The notes beneath the pieces are model-generated. The model worked only from the letters and a program-made list of their open reading frames with translations. It had not been told where the DNA came from and made no database searches. A program made the translations under genes and the position numbers. Below are positions 16,865 through 27,000 of a DNA stretch of 64,000 bases, piece after piece. The stretch is from Massilia sp. W12 (GTDB lineage Bacteria > Pseudomonadota > Gammaproteobacteria > Burkholderiales > Burkholderiaceae_D), in NCBI RefSeq assembly GCF_037300705.1, contig NZ_CP147776.1, positions 4,154,001-4,218,000 of the forward strand. The letters are read 5' to 3'. Numbering within the stretch: the first letter of the stretch is position 1; the number at the start of each line of letters is the position of its first letter.

Positions 16865-17968
16865 ATGGACTTTCTGGCGCAGCAAGTTGAGGTGGCCATC
16901 ATCGGCGCAGGCCCGGCTGGCTGCGCCGCCGCCTGCACGCTGGCGCGCCTGGGCTGCCACCCCCTGCTGATCGAACAAGCCGGGGCGCAGGAAAAACCGG
17001 GCCAATGCCTGTCCGCCAATGCGCGCAATCTTCTGCAGGAATTGGATTTGCTGTCATGGATCGAGCGCAGCGCGCCGGGCCAGACGGCGCAGGGTTTTTC
17101 CAGCTGGGGCCAGGATGAATTGCAAATCTGCCAATTTATGCAAAGCGCTTACGCCGGCGGCTGGCTGCTCGACCGGGGCCGTTTTGATTCCTGTCTGCGC
17201 GCTGCCGCGCTGGCCTCCGGGGCCGAATTTTTACCGGCGCGGGTATTGGATGTGCAAGCGGTGGAGAATGGCTGGCAATTGCATTTGCAGCAGGGCAAGA
17301 GCGGCGCGTTTTGCCTGCACGCGCCCTGGCTGATCGACGCCAGTGGCCGCCGCGCAATCTGCGCCACGCATTTCGGCCTGGAGCGCGACAATGACGAATC
17401 CCTGATCGCCCTGTATGCCTGCGGCCCGAACCGGGATGGCGACACGCGCAATCTGATTGAAGCCGCGCCACAAGGCTGGTGGATGAGCGGCATTATTCCC
17501 GGTGAAAGACGCATCGCAGCGCTGCATGTGAGCGCCGAACTGGCGCCGCAAATCCTGCACGAACCGGGAAAATGGCGGCAGATGCTGTTGGAAACCCGGC
17601 ATATCAGCGCAATTTGTCAGCAAGCCAAGGGCTGGGATGCGCCGCACGGCTGCATCGCCAGCGCCAGCCGCCTGCGCCAGCCCTGCGGCAAACGCTGGCT
17701 GGCGGTGGGCGATGCCGCGCTCACCTTCGATCCGCTCGCCACCCAGGGCATCGTGGCGGCGCTGCACAGCGGGGCGCAAGGCGCGCAAGCGCTGCTGGCG
17801 GCGCGCGCCGGGCAAAGTTCCGCGCTGGAAGCATATGCGCATTGGCTGCAGGAAATGTGGCGCGCCGGACGTAAGCAATTACTGGCGCACTACCGCACCG
17901 AAACGCGCTGGCCGCAGGAGCCGTTTTGGGCCTGCCGCCATCAGGCGGGGCGCGCGGCGGGAGACTGA
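16865..17968 (+). CDS. FAD-dependent oxidoreductase (PHBH fold, LodB/halogenase-like)
   Basis: Predicted flavoprotein monooxygenase-type enzyme, 367 residues. The N-terminal FAD motif is VAIIGAGPAGCAAACTLARLG (seen at residues about 9-29). The second FAD motif near the C-terminus is WLAVGDAALTFDPLATQGI, where the GD pair contacts the ribityl chain. The LIDASGRR segment supports the para-hydroxybenzoate hydroxylase fold. This group includes flavin halogenases, geranylgeranyl reductases and the LodB/GoxB maturases of quinone-cofactor oxidases. The tryptophan-halogenase WxWxIP motif is not evident. No LodA-like partner lies beside it, so the substrate is unknown. Confidence 0.7.
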   Translation: MDFLAQQVEVAIIGAGPAGCAAACTLARLGCHPLLIEQAGAQEKPGQCLSANARNLLQELDLLSWIERSAPGQTAQGFSSWGQDELQICQFMQSAYAGGWLLDRGRFDSCLRAAALASGAEFLPARVLDVQAVENGWQLHLQQGKSGAFCLHAPWLIDASGRRAICATHFGLERDNDESLIALYACGPNRDGDTRNLIEAAPQGWWMSGIIPGERRIAALHVSAELAPQILHEPGKWRQMLLETRHISAICQQAKGWDAPHGCIASASRLRQPCGKRWLAVGDAALTFDPLATQGIVAALHSGAQGAQALLAARAGQSSALEAYAHWLQEMWRAGRKQLLAHYRTETRWPQEPFWACRHQAGRAAGD

Positions 17969-17975
17969 GACGGCA

Positions 17976-17996
17976 GCGCCGGCTTGGGGCCGGCGC
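17976..17996. terminator. Hairpin between convergent flavoprotein and clpP-like genes
   Basis: A perfect stem GCGCCGGC/GCCGGCGC with loop TTGGG lies 8 bp past the flavoprotein stop codon. It lacks a T run, so it may act as a weak bidirectional terminator or mRNA end stabiliser. Confidence 0.35.
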
Positions 17997-18003
17997 CGAT
18001 GGA

Positions 18004-18585
18004 TCAGGACAACTCGCGCACGTTGACGATTTTGCGCGAGATCAAGCCATAATCCAGCGCTTCATCCGAGGTCATCCAGCAATCGCGCTCAATGTCTTTC
18101 AACACCTGTTCCGTGCTCTTGCCGCATTCCTTGGCGATCAGGGCGGCGATGCGCACCTTGATCTGGCGCAGCTGCTCGGCCTGGATTTCCACATCCGAGA
18201 CCACCCCGCCAATCCCGCCGCTGGGCTGGTGAATCAGGAAGCGCGTATTCGGCAAGCAAACCCGGCGCTCTTTCGGCGCAGCCAGGAAAATCGTCGCCGC
18301 CGCGCTGCCAACCCAGCCGCTGCCGATCATATTCACCGGCGCATCGATAAAGCGGATCACATCATGAATCACATCGCCCGACTCCACATGCCCGCCCGGC
18401 GAGCACACCAGGATATTGATCGGCTCTTTCGATTCAGCGGACAGGGCAATCAATTGACGCACCACATCACGCGCCTGTTTGTCATCGATCTGACCAAAAA
18501 TCAATACAGTGCGCGACTTATAGGCTTTTTCCTCCAGGAATGCATCATTGCTTTGCTGGCTGTTTTCGCTTTTCTCTTCCATCAT
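18004..18585 (-). CDS. ClpP-like serine protease subunit (divergent paralogue)
   Basis: Predicted proteolytic subunit of the ClpP/crotonase fold, 193 residues. SPGGHVESGDVIHD matches the ClpP substrate-binding strand. Catalytic Ser lies in GWVGSAAATIF (canonical ClpP has AASMG), catalytic His in RFLIHQPSGG, and catalytic Asp in ERDCWMTSDEALDYGLI. The ATG ATG pair at 18585/18582 is preceded by GAGAG. No clpX or clpA lies adjacent, unlike canonical clpPX operons, so this is probably a second ClpP rather than the housekeeping copy. A 7-bp hairpin (18612-18630) and TATAAT-like bases (18632-18639) lie in its upstream region, next to divergent birA. Confidence 0.85.
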   Translation of the reverse strand: MMEEKSENSQQSNDAFLEEKAYKSRTVLIFGQIDDKQARDVVRQLIALSAESKEPINILVCSPGGHVESGDVIHDVIRFIDAPVNMIGSGWVGSAAATIFLAAPKERRVCLPNTRFLIHQPSGGIGGVVSDVEIQAEQLRQIKVRIAALIAKECGKSTEQVLKDIERDCWMTSDEALDYGLISRKIVNVRELS

Positions 18586-18719
18586 GATTGGCTCTCTTTC
18601 AAATTCGGTGCGGCGCACGCAGTGTGCGCCCATTATAATCTCAGCCTGACGCTTTTCCCGTTCGGCGCAGGCGGCGTGGCCGCAGTTTGGCGCCAAAGCT
18701 TTTTTTTCAAGACCATCTG

Positions 18720-19568
18720 ATGCAACAGGACGACCGCCCCAGCACCGATTCCGCCAGCGCTTTTGAAGCGCAATTGCGCGCATCAATGATAGAACTGTCG
18801 CCAACTTGCCCCGAACTGGCGCAATTGGCGATTGAAGTCGCAGAGCGCACCGGCTCCACCAATGGCGATTTGCTGGCGCGCTGCCAGCAACTGCGCCAAA
18901 ACACCCTGCGCCTGGCGCTGCGCCAGGAAGCCGGACGCGGGCGCGGTGGCCGGCCCTGGCTGTCCGCACCCGGCCACAGCCTGACCTTTTCCCTGGCCTG
19001 GCATTTTGAACAACCTTTACACGCCCTGCTCGGCTTGCCCTTGGCCTGCGGCTGGGCCTTGACGCATGCCTTGCAAACCCTGGGCGTCCCGGCCCAGCTG
19101 AAATGGCCCAACGATATCTTAAAAGACGGGCGCAAACTGGCCGGCCTGCTGGTCGAAACCGCCGCCGCTGCGCATGGCGGATTTTGGGCTGTGATCGGCA
19201 TCGGTTTGAATCTCTCACTGCCAGAGGAATTGGAAGCGCAAATCGGCCAGCCGGCAGCGGATGCGCGCTGGCTGGCGCAAATGCCGGCCCCGCGCGTGCT
19301 GGCCAGCCTGTTGCCGGATTTATTGCAAGCGCTGCAAGAATTCAGTCGCCATGGCCTGACCCCATTTGCGCCGCGCTGGAACGCCTTGCATGCATATGCC
19401 GGGCAACAAGTGATGATTTTGGATCAGGGCCAACTCTTGCACAGCGGGCGCGCACTGGGAATTGATGAAACCGGCCGTCTGCTGTTGCAAGACGATGCCG
19501 GCGCAATCCAGCAGATTTTGGCCGGCGATGTTTCGCTGCGCCCGGCAAAACCCGGAGCGGCCGCATGA
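18720..19568 (+). CDS. birA: Biotin--[acetyl-CoA-carboxylase] ligase
   Basis: Activates biotin as biotinyl-AMP and transfers it to the carrier subunit of acetyl-CoA carboxylase in the cytoplasm. It has 282 residues. Catalytic motifs are GRGRGGRPW (adenylate-binding loop), LKWPNDIL and KLAGLLVE, followed by IGIGLNL. The N-terminal winged-helix DNA-binding domain of E. coli BirA is absent, so this is a monofunctional ligase, as in other Burkholderiales. The stop codon overlaps the coaX start by 4 bp (ATGA), and coaX in turn overlaps the SPOR-domain gene, defining a three-gene operon. Confidence 0.93.
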   Translation: MQQDDRPSTDSASAFEAQLRASMIELSPTCPELAQLAIEVAERTGSTNGDLLARCQQLRQNTLRLALRQEAGRGRGGRPWLSAPGHSLTFSLAWHFEQPLHALLGLPLACGWALTHALQTLGVPAQLKWPNDILKDGRKLAGLLVETAAAAHGGFWAVIGIGLNLSLPEELEAQIGQPAADARWLAQMPAPRVLASLLPDLLQALQEFSRHGLTPFAPRWNALHAYAGQQVMILDQGQLLHSGRALGIDETGRLLLQDDAGAIQQILAGDVSLRPAKPGAAA

Positions 19569-20398
19569 GCGCATTTTATTTACTGCTGGATGCCGGCAAT
19601 ACGCGGGTGAAATGGCTGATGTTGGCGGCAGATCAAGTCAGTTGCGCCCTCGCGCCGGAACTTCCTGCGACGCCGCAAGGCGCGCGCCTGCATGCCGATT
19701 GCGACCAGCTGGCGGCGGATTGGCGCGCCGCGCTGGCCGCACAAGCTTGGCAAGGGCGGGATTGCCGCGCCATCCTGGGCGCGAATGTGGCCGGGCCCGC
19801 CATGCGCACGCTGCTGGAACAACAATTGCAAGCCGCGCTGACGCCTATGCCAGCGCTGGAATGGTTTGCCGCCAGCCCGGCGCGCGCCGGCTTGCGCAAT
19901 GATTATGAAAACCCGCTGCAACTTGGATGCGACCGCTTCGCCGCCGCCATCGGCGCCCATGCGCTATGGCCGGGCAAGCATTTGCTGGTGGCCAATTGCG
20001 GCACCGCCACCACGCTTGACGCGGTATCTGCGGATGGCGTGTTCACCGGCGGCATGATCGCCCCCGGTTTATTGCTGATGGCGCGCAGCCTGTCGCAAAA
20101 TACCGCGCAACTACCCGAAATTGACCCGCAAAGAAGGCTGATCGATGGCTTTGCGCGCAATACGCAAGAAGCAATTTTAGCCGGCTGCATCACCGCACAA
20201 GCCGGTGCAATTGAAAAAGCGGTGCGTCAACTGGAACACCGTCTGGCGCAAGCTGTGCATTGCATACTCTCAGGCGGCGCAGCGCCCTATCTGGCGCCGG
20301 CGCTTGGCATTCCTTATCATCATCTGGACAATCTGGTCTTGCGCGGTTTGCTGCGCGTTTTGCAAACCCCGCCTTATTCTGTGGAAGCGCCATGCTGA
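19565..20398 (+). CDS. coaX: Type III pantothenate kinase
   Basis: Catalyses ATP-dependent phosphorylation of pantothenate, the first step of coenzyme A synthesis, in the cytoplasm. It has 277 residues. The ASKHA phosphate-binding loop is LLLDAGNTRVKW at the N-terminus. Conserved CoaX motifs GCDRFAAAIGA, NCGTATTLDAV and GGMIAPGL follow. It is translationally coupled to birA by a 4-bp overlap, a common arrangement in betaproteobacteria. No coaA or coaE gene is nearby. Confidence 0.94.
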   Translation: MSAFYLLLDAGNTRVKWLMLAADQVSCALAPELPATPQGARLHADCDQLAADWRAALAAQAWQGRDCRAILGANVAGPAMRTLLEQQLQAALTPMPALEWFAASPARAGLRNDYENPLQLGCDRFAAAIGAHALWPGKHLLVANCGTATTLDAVSADGVFTGGMIAPGLLLMARSLSQNTAQLPEIDPQRRLIDGFARNTQEAILAGCITAQAGAIEKAVRQLEHRLAQAVHCILSGGAAPYLAPALGIPYHHLDNLVLRGLLRVLQTPPYSVEAPC

Positions 20399-21198
20399 AA
20401 TTCACTTTTGCCACCCTGTTATTGCTCAATGCCGGCTTGTTCGCTTGGCATCAAGGTTATTTGCGCGATGTCTTGCCCAGCGAGCGCGAGCCGGCCCGCG
20501 TCCGCAATCAATTGCAAGCGCAACAATTGCGCGTCTTGAGCGCAGCGCAAGTGCAGTCCATGCAAAACGCGCTTGGCCCGGGTGGCGAGGGACTGAGCAG
20601 CGCCGCCGCTTCAGCCGCCAGCGCCGTCAGCGCGCCGGCGGCGGCCAGCCCCAGCCCGACGCCGACGCCAACGCCGACGCCAACCCCGGCCCTGGTCAAA
20701 GCGGAACCGGTGGCCTGTGTGGAAATCGGCAATTTCATGCTGGGCGATGCGCGCCGCTTTGAAACCCAGCTGGCCAGCCTCAAACTGGGCGAACGCCAGA
20801 CCCGCATCAATGTGCAGGAGAGCGGCAAATACATGGTGTATATCCCATCCCAGGGCAGCCGCGAAAAAACCGATGAAAAAATCAAACAATTAGAAACGCG
20901 CGGCATCAAAAAGACGGAATATTTCATCTTCCCCGAGACCTCGCCGCTGAAATGGTCGATTTCACTCGGCGCCTTCAGCTCGGAAGAAGCGGCGAAAAAG
21001 CATTTGGAAAAGCTGACGGAAAAACATGATGTGCGCACCGCCAAAGTCGGCCCCTATCCCGGCAGCAGCGCCACCACGCGGGTTGCCTACCAATTGCGCA
21101 ATATTGACAGCGAGATCAAGGCAAAAGTCGAAAAGATGCGGCAAGGCTTCGCCAACCAGGAAATGCGGGCCTGCGTCAACCGGCCAGCGGCTGGCTGA
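20392..21198 (+). CDS. SPOR domain-containing protein
   Basis: Predicted envelope protein of 268 residues with an N-terminal membrane anchor (residues about 3-20). A low-complexity Ala/Ser then Pro-Thr linker (about residues 65-100) leads to a C-terminal SPOR-type domain. SPOR domains bind denuded glycan strands at the septum. The final part shows two related beta-alpha units (ARRFETQLASLKLGERQTRI and KWSISLGAFSSEEAAKKHLE). The start ATG at 20392 overlaps the coaX stop by 7 bp. This gene closes the birA-coaX operon. A role in division or peptidoglycan binding is inferred from the domain only. Confidence 0.8.
   Translation: MLKFTFATLLLLNAGLFAWHQGYLRDVLPSEREPARVRNQLQAQQLRVLSAAQVQSMQNALGPGGEGLSSAAASAASAVSAPAAASPSPTPTPTPTPTPALVKAEPVACVEIGNFMLGDARRFETQLASLKLGERQTRINVQESGKYMVYIPSQGSREKTDEKIKQLETRGIKKTEYFIFPETSPLKWSISLGAFSSEEAAKKHLEKLTEKHDVRTAKVGPYPGSSATTRVAYQLRNIDSEIKAKVEKMRQGFANQEMRACVNRPAAG
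20656..20685 (+). repeat. 6-bp tandem repeat encoding a Pro-Thr linker
   Basis: Units of CCGACG/CCAACG repeat about five times inside the SPOR-domain gene and encode alternating Pro-Thr. Such in-frame repeats can vary in length without breaking the gene. Confidence 0.7.
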
Positions 21199-21247
21199 TG
21201 TGCGGCAGATATCGTCATTTTCCGGCATGAATGTTGCATTTTGCCGA

Positions 21248-21284
21248 CAGCATAACTGTCCCTGCTTGTTATGCTGGCTCTTTT
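21248..21284 (+). terminator. Terminator of the birA-coaX-SPOR operon
   Basis: A perfect 9-bp stem CAGCATAAC/GTTATGCTG with an 11-nt loop is followed within a few bases by CTTTTC. It lies 50 bp after the SPOR gene stop codon. Confidence 0.6.
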
Positions 21285-21302
21285 CGCCTCTGACTCATTG
21301 CC

Positions 21303-23879
21303 ATGCACATCCCCCTGCTAAACCGTTGCGCGCCCTGGCTGTGCGGCTTACTGCTGGCCATCAATTGGCTGCTGGATAATTTCAGCCATGGCGCGCGACT
21401 GCCCGCCGCAAATGATGCGCGCCTGTCTGAATTTCTGGCCCTGTTGCTATGTCTGCCGGCCTTACTGGCCTGGCTCCAGCACTTGCTGTGGAGCAAGCTG
21501 GCCGGCGCGTGGCTGAACCCCGCAGCCTGGGCGCGCTGGCGCTGGCTGGAGTTGCCGGGCTGGCTGTGCATGCTGCTGCCGGGACTGCTGCTGCAATACA
21601 GCAATCTGCTGCCGCAATACGGCTATATGCTGGCCCATGTCCTGCTCGGCGTGCTGGCCGGCCTGCTGTGGCAATTGTGCTGCCTGATTTTCATGTTGCC
21701 GCGCAATGCGCGCGATGCGCTGCAATGCTCAGAACCGTATATCGCCGTGCTGTTTTTGATTTCCGGCTTTTCCGCCCTGATTTATCAAGTGGTGTGGCAG
21801 CGCGTTTTATTCGCCACCTTTGGCGTCAACAGCGAAGCGGTGACGGTGATTGTCTCGGTTTTCATGTTCGGCCTGGGTCTGGGCGCACTGGCTGGCGGCT
21901 GGCTGCAACAACGCTTTCCGCAATATCTGCTGCAGATTTTTGTGCTGCTGGAATTGGCGATCGGCGTATTTGGCCTGTTCAGTCTGCAAATCATCCACGG
22001 CGTCAGCCAGGTGGCCCCCGGCGCCACGCTGCCGCAATTACTGCTCTCCACCTGGCTGATTCTCTTGCTGCCAACCCTGTTCATGGGCGCCACGCTGCCG
22101 GTGCTGGTGGCCTATCTGCAGCAATTTTTCCGCAACGTCGGCAAAACTGTCGGCATTTTGTATGCATTCAACACTATCGGCTCGGCCATCGCCTCATTTT
22201 TGACAGTCCACCTGCTGTTTGCCATGTTCGGCCAGCAAAGCACGGTCTGGCTGGCGGCTGTGTGCAATCTGGCGACCGCATTCCTGATCCACGCCGCCGC
22301 CCGCAAGCTCAACGCGCGCGGGGAGCAGGAACATGTGCAGGAGGCGCCGGAGTTGAGCGGCAATCTGCGTCCCGCCGTGGTGATGCTGGCGCTGTGGGCG
22401 ATTGGCTATATCTCACTGTCGCAGGAAATCGTGTGGTATCGCATGCTGGGCTTTCAAACCGGCGGCAAACCGCAGGTGTTCGGCATGCTGCTGGCAGCCT
22501 TCCTGCTGGGGGTGGCGGGCGGCTCCTTGCGCGCCAAGCAGATTTGCGAGCAGGGCGCGCATGCCGCCTGGCGCTATCTGGCGCTGGCGCTGCTGGCTTC
22601 CGCCGGCCTGTTTTATCTGGCCCTGCCCTTGCTGGCCTGGGCCAGCGCGCTGCTGAATAAAACCCTGGCGGTGTATCTGGCTTATGGGCTGGTGGCCTGG
22701 CTGGCGTATTTCACCGGCTGCCTGCTGCCGATTTTGATCCATTTGGGCAGCCGCGAATCGACCATGGCCATGTCGCGGCTGTATTTCGCCAATATTTTGG
22801 GAGCCACTTGCGGCCCGCTGCTGACCGGCTTTGTGCTGCTGCATTACCTCAGCCTGGAAACGAATGTGGTGTTACTGTCCCTGGCCACGCTGGCCCTGCT
22901 CGCCTTCCTGCTGTGGCAGATGCCGGCAGAGCCTGTTTTAAAGCGCAATGCGGTCTGGCTGGCGCTGGGCGGGGTGGCGCTGGCCGGTTTTTGCCATACG
23001 CCGCTGTTTGATTTGCACCTGGAAAAAATGCAATACGCGAAATTGCATCAAGCGCCCTTCCGCCATGTGCTGCAAAACCGCTCCGGCATCATCACCGTTG
23101 AAGCCGGGCCGCCGGATGTGATTTACGGCGGCGGCATTTACGATGGCCGCTTTAACCGCAATCCGCTGGATAATTCCAACCTGATCGACCGCACTTATCT
23201 GCTGGCGGCCATGCATGCCCAGCCTGCCGAAGTGCTGGAAATCGGCTTTTCCTCCGGCTCCTGGGCGCGCATCATCAACGATCTGGACACCGTGCGCACG
23301 ATTGATATTGTGGAAATCAATCCGGGCTATCCGGCGATTGTGCAGCACTACCCGGACATCTCGCCGGTGCTGCAGTCGCCCAAGGTGAAACTGCATTTCG
23401 ACGATGGGCGGCGCTGGCTGCGCAATAATCCGGCGCGCCAGTTTGATGTGATTGTGATGAACACCACCTTTTACTGGCGCAGCAATGCCAGCAATCTGCT
23501 ATCGCAAGACTTTTTGCGCATGCTGAAAAAACACCTCAAGCCGGGCGGTCTGGTGTATTACAACTCAACCGGCTCGCCGGACGTGCTGTACACCGCCGCT
23601 GCCGTGTTTCCCCATGTTACCAAAGTGCGCAATTTCGTTGCCGCCAGCGAACGCCCGCTGGCCCTGGCGCCTGAGGAGGCGCGCGCCCATCTGCTGCGTT
23701 TTCGCGCCGACGATGGCAGCCCCTTGTTTGCGCGCGACGCCGCCCATCAGGCCAAACTGGAGGAATTGCTGCGCTTTGATCTGTCAGACCAGGCCGCCGC
23801 TTTGCGTCAGCGCAGCGGGCTGCGCGTGATCACCGACGACAATATGCTGACCGAATACAAGCTCAGCGGCCAGCATTGA
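21303..23879 (+). CDS. Fused MFS-type membrane domain/spermidine synthase-like protein
   Basis: Predicted inner-membrane protein of 858 residues. The first 560 or so residues contain many transmembrane segments, including the family hallmark FLISGFSALIYQVVWQRVLF at about residues 157-176. The C-terminal 280 residues are a spermidine synthase-like Rossmann methyltransferase fold. That domain shows YGGGIYDGRFN, VLEIGFSSGSWARII, DIVEINPGY and FDDGRRWLRN. The soluble domain is the aminopropyltransferase family, but the membrane-fused form has no firmly known substrate. It is flanked by terminators on both sides, so it is probably a single-gene unit. Confidence 0.85.
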   Translation: MHIPLLNRCAPWLCGLLLAINWLLDNFSHGARLPAANDARLSEFLALLLCLPALLAWLQHLLWSKLAGAWLNPAAWARWRWLELPGWLCMLLPGLLLQYSNLLPQYGYMLAHVLLGVLAGLLWQLCCLIFMLPRNARDALQCSEPYIAVLFLISGFSALIYQVVWQRVLFATFGVNSEAVTVIVSVFMFGLGLGALAGGWLQQRFPQYLLQIFVLLELAIGVFGLFSLQIIHGVSQVAPGATLPQLLLSTWLILLLPTLFMGATLPVLVAYLQQFFRNVGKTVGILYAFNTIGSAIASFLTVHLLFAMFGQQSTVWLAAVCNLATAFLIHAAARKLNARGEQEHVQEAPELSGNLRPAVVMLALWAIGYISLSQEIVWYRMLGFQTGGKPQVFGMLLAAFLLGVAGGSLRAKQICEQGAHAAWRYLALALLASAGLFYLALPLLAWASALLNKTLAVYLAYGLVAWLAYFTGCLLPILIHLGSRESTMAMSRLYFANILGATCGPLLTGFVLLHYLSLETNVVLLSLATLALLAFLLWQMPAEPVLKRNAVWLALGGVALAGFCHTPLFDLHLEKMQYAKLHQAPFRHVLQNRSGIITVEAGPPDVIYGGGIYDGRFNRNPLDNSNLIDRTYLLAAMHAQPAEVLEIGFSSGSWARIINDLDTVRTIDIVEINPGYPAIVQHYPDISPVLQSPKVKLHFDDGRRWLRNNPARQFDVIVMNTTFYWRSNASNLLSQDFLRMLKKHLKPGGLVYYNSTGSPDVLYTAAAVFPHVTKVRNFVAASERPLALAPEEARAHLLRFRADDGSPLFARDAAHQAKLEELLRFDLSDQAAALRQRSGLRVITDDNMLTEYKLSGQH

Positions 23880-23884
23880 ACGCA

Positions 23885-23927
23885 GCGCTTGCCGGCCTGA
23901 CACAGTGCCGGCAAGCGCCTGCTTTTT
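23885..23927 (+). terminator. Strong rho-independent terminator
   Basis: A perfect 12-bp stem (GCGCTTGCCGGC/GCCGGCAAGCGC) with a 10-nt loop is followed by CTGCTTTTT. It begins 5 bp after the fused spermidine synthase stop codon. Confidence 0.88.
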
Positions 23928-24061
23928 GCGCATAAAATTTGGCAAATCCCTCCAAACAGCAGGGTTTTTGCCGGCATCCTGCGCATTGCGGCAAGCGTGC
24001 TGCAGCGCAATAGGCTAGAATGCATGTCTTCTTTCATCGCATCGCCTGATGGTTTTAGCAT

Positions 24062-27000
24062 ATGAACGCGCCAGCCCAACTCGACCAGTTGCTCGCCAAG
24101 CAACCCGACGCCGCGCCCCGCTTGCGGGAAATCCCCTATAACTACACATCGTTCTCCGACCGTGAGATTGTGATCCGCCTGCTGGGCGAATCCGCCTGGC
24201 GCTTGCTGGACGATTTGCGCAGCGCACGTCAGACCGGGCGCTCTGCACGCATGCTGTATGAAGTGCTGGGCGATATCTGGGTGGTGCGGCGCAATCCCTA
24301 TCTGCAAGACGATATGCTGTACAACCCGAAACGGCGCGATGCGCTGATCGCGGCCTTGCATCACCGTCTGCAAGAAGTCGAAAAGCGCAAAAAAATCATT
24401 GAAGCCGCCGAAGGCAAAGACGCGCAGGAACAAGCCCAGGCGCGCCAGCGCGATGCGAATGTGGAAGCGCTGCTGGCGGCGGCGCGCAAAGCGGTGGAGG
24501 ATTTCGCCGCCGAATTCCGCGCCATGTGGGACTTGCGCAAACGCGCCACGCGCGAACTGGCGCGCTACACTGAAAAACACAATATCAAATTCGATGGCAT
24601 GTCACGCACCACGCATGTCACCGACGCCACCGACTGGCGGGTCGAATATCCCTTCGTGGTGCTGACGCCCGACACGGAAGAGGAAATCGCCGGTCTGGTC
24701 AAAGCCTGTATTGAATTGGGACTGACCGTGATTCCGCGCGGCGGCGGCACCGGCTACACCGGCGGCGCGATTCCGCTGACCCCGTTGTCCGCCGTGATCA
24801 ACACCGAAAAACTGATTCAACTGGGAGCGGTGGAAATGAGCCGCCTGCCCGGTGTGGAACGCGAATACGCCACCATTTATTCCGGCGCCGGGGTGGTCAC
24901 GCGGCGCGTCTCGGATGCGGCGGAAGCCGCCGGCTTTGTGTTTGCGGTCGATCCGACTTCCGCCGACGCCTCCACTGTGGGCGGCAATGTGGCCATGAAT
25001 GCGGGCGGTAAAAAAGCCGTGTTATGGGGCACCGCGCTGGATAATCTGGCTTCCTGGCGTCTGGTCGATCCGAATGGCGACTGGCTGGAAGTGACACGCC
25101 TGGAGCACAATCTGGGCAAAATCCACGACGCCCCGCTGGCCCGCTTTCAACTCGAATGGCGGCATCCGGCGGAACGCGGCAAACAAAGCCAGCCGTTCAA
25201 GCGCGAGATATTGGAAATTGCGGGCGATAAATTCCGCAAAGCCGGCTTGGGCAAGGATGTCACCGACAAATTTTTGAGCGGCCTGCCGGGCGTGCAAAAA
25301 GAAGGCTGCGATGGCTTGATCACCTCGGCGCGCTGGATTTTGCACAAAATGCCACAGCATACGCGCACCGTGTGTCTGGAATTTTTCGGCCAGGCGCGCG
25401 AAGCGATTCCCTCGATTGTGGAAATTAAAACCTATCTGGAGCAACTGCCCAAGCAAGGCGCGCAATTCGCCAGCGTGCGCTTAGCCGGCCTGGAGCATCT
25501 GGATGAACGCTATTTGCGCGCAGTCGGTTACACCACCAAATCGCGCCGTGGCGTGTTGCCGAAAATGGCGCTGTTTGGCGATATCGTCGGCGATGATGAA
25601 AACGCAGTCGCGCACGCCGCCTCGGAAGTGGTGCGGCTGGCGAATCAGCGCACCGGTGAAGGCTTTGTCGCGGTCAGCCCGGAAATGCGCAAAAAATTCT
25701 GGCTCGACCGCGCCCGCACCGCTGCGATTGCGCGCCACACCAACGCCTTTAAGATCAATGAAGACGTGGTGATTCCGCTGCCGCGCATGGGCGAATACAC
25801 CGACGGCATTGAACGTATCAATATCGAGCTGTCGATCAAAAACAAGCTGTCCCTGTGCAATGCGCTGGCAGAATATTTGCAACGCGAACACCTGCCGCTG
25901 GCCAAATCGGAAGATGAAAGCGCCGCCATGCCGGATGCGCAGATTCTGGCCGAACGGGTGGCCCAGGCGCAGCACATGCTGAATGAGACGCGCCGCCGCT
26001 GGGAATACATTCTGTCCCATTTGGATCTGCCGCTGGCGCAGGCGCAGGCCGACTTGCTGGCGCTGGGCGCAGGCGATGCGGCGCAACTGGCGCAACGCCT
26101 GGCAGAGCAGCCGCAAAGCACGGTGTTTGATCTGGCGCAAGACCGCAGCTTGCGGATTTCCTGGAAAAAAGAAATCCGCACCCAGCTGCGCCAGATTTTC
26201 AACGGCGCTTCGTATGCGCCGATTCTGGAACAGTGCAATGCGATTCATAAAGAAGTGCTGCGCGGACGCGTGTTTGTCGCCCTGCACATGCACGCCGGCG
26301 ATGGCAATGTGCACACCAATTTGCCGGTCAATTCTGATCACTATGAAATGCTGCAGGATGCGCACGCCGCCGTGGCCCGCATCATGCAATTGGCGCGCTC
26401 GCTGGATGGCGTGATTTCGGGTGAACACGGCATCGGCATCACCAAACTCGAATTTCTGTTGCCGGAAGAAATCAATCAATTCCGCGCATACAAACAGCGC
26501 ATCGACCCGCACGGTCATTTCAATCGCGGCAAGCTGCTCGACACGCCCGGCATGGAAGCCGATTTGCGCAACGCCTATACGCCGTCGTTCGGCTTGATGG
26601 GACATGAATCGCTGATCATGCAGCAAAGCGATATCGGCGCGATTGCCAACAGCGTGAAAGACTGCCTGCGCTGTGGCAAGTGCAAGCCGGTCTGCAACAC
26701 CCATGTGCCGCGCGCGAATTTGCTGTATTCGCCGCGCGACAAAATTCTGGCCACGTCCGCCCTGATTGAAGCCTTTTTATACGAAGAGCAAACCCGGCGC
26801 GGCGTCTCGATTAAGCACTGGGAAGAGTTTGAAGATGTCGCCGACCATTGCACGGTCTGTCACAAGTGCGCGACGCCGTGCCCGGTCAAGATCGACTTTG
26901 GCGATGTCTCGATGAATATGCGCAATCTCTTGCGCAAAATGGGTAAGAAGAGCTTCAACCCGGGCAAGGCGACCTCGATGTTCTTTTTGAACGCGAAAGA

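Noticed and set aside
23986-24021. TTGCGG ... TAGAAT as promoter of the large oxidoreductase gene
   Set aside because: The spacing of 24 bp is too long; only the TAGAAT element is plausible and not enough alone.
25481-26704. 407-codon frame antisense to the FAD/FMN oxidoreductase
   Set aside because: No family motifs, and it lies wholly within a well-conserved gene on the other strand.
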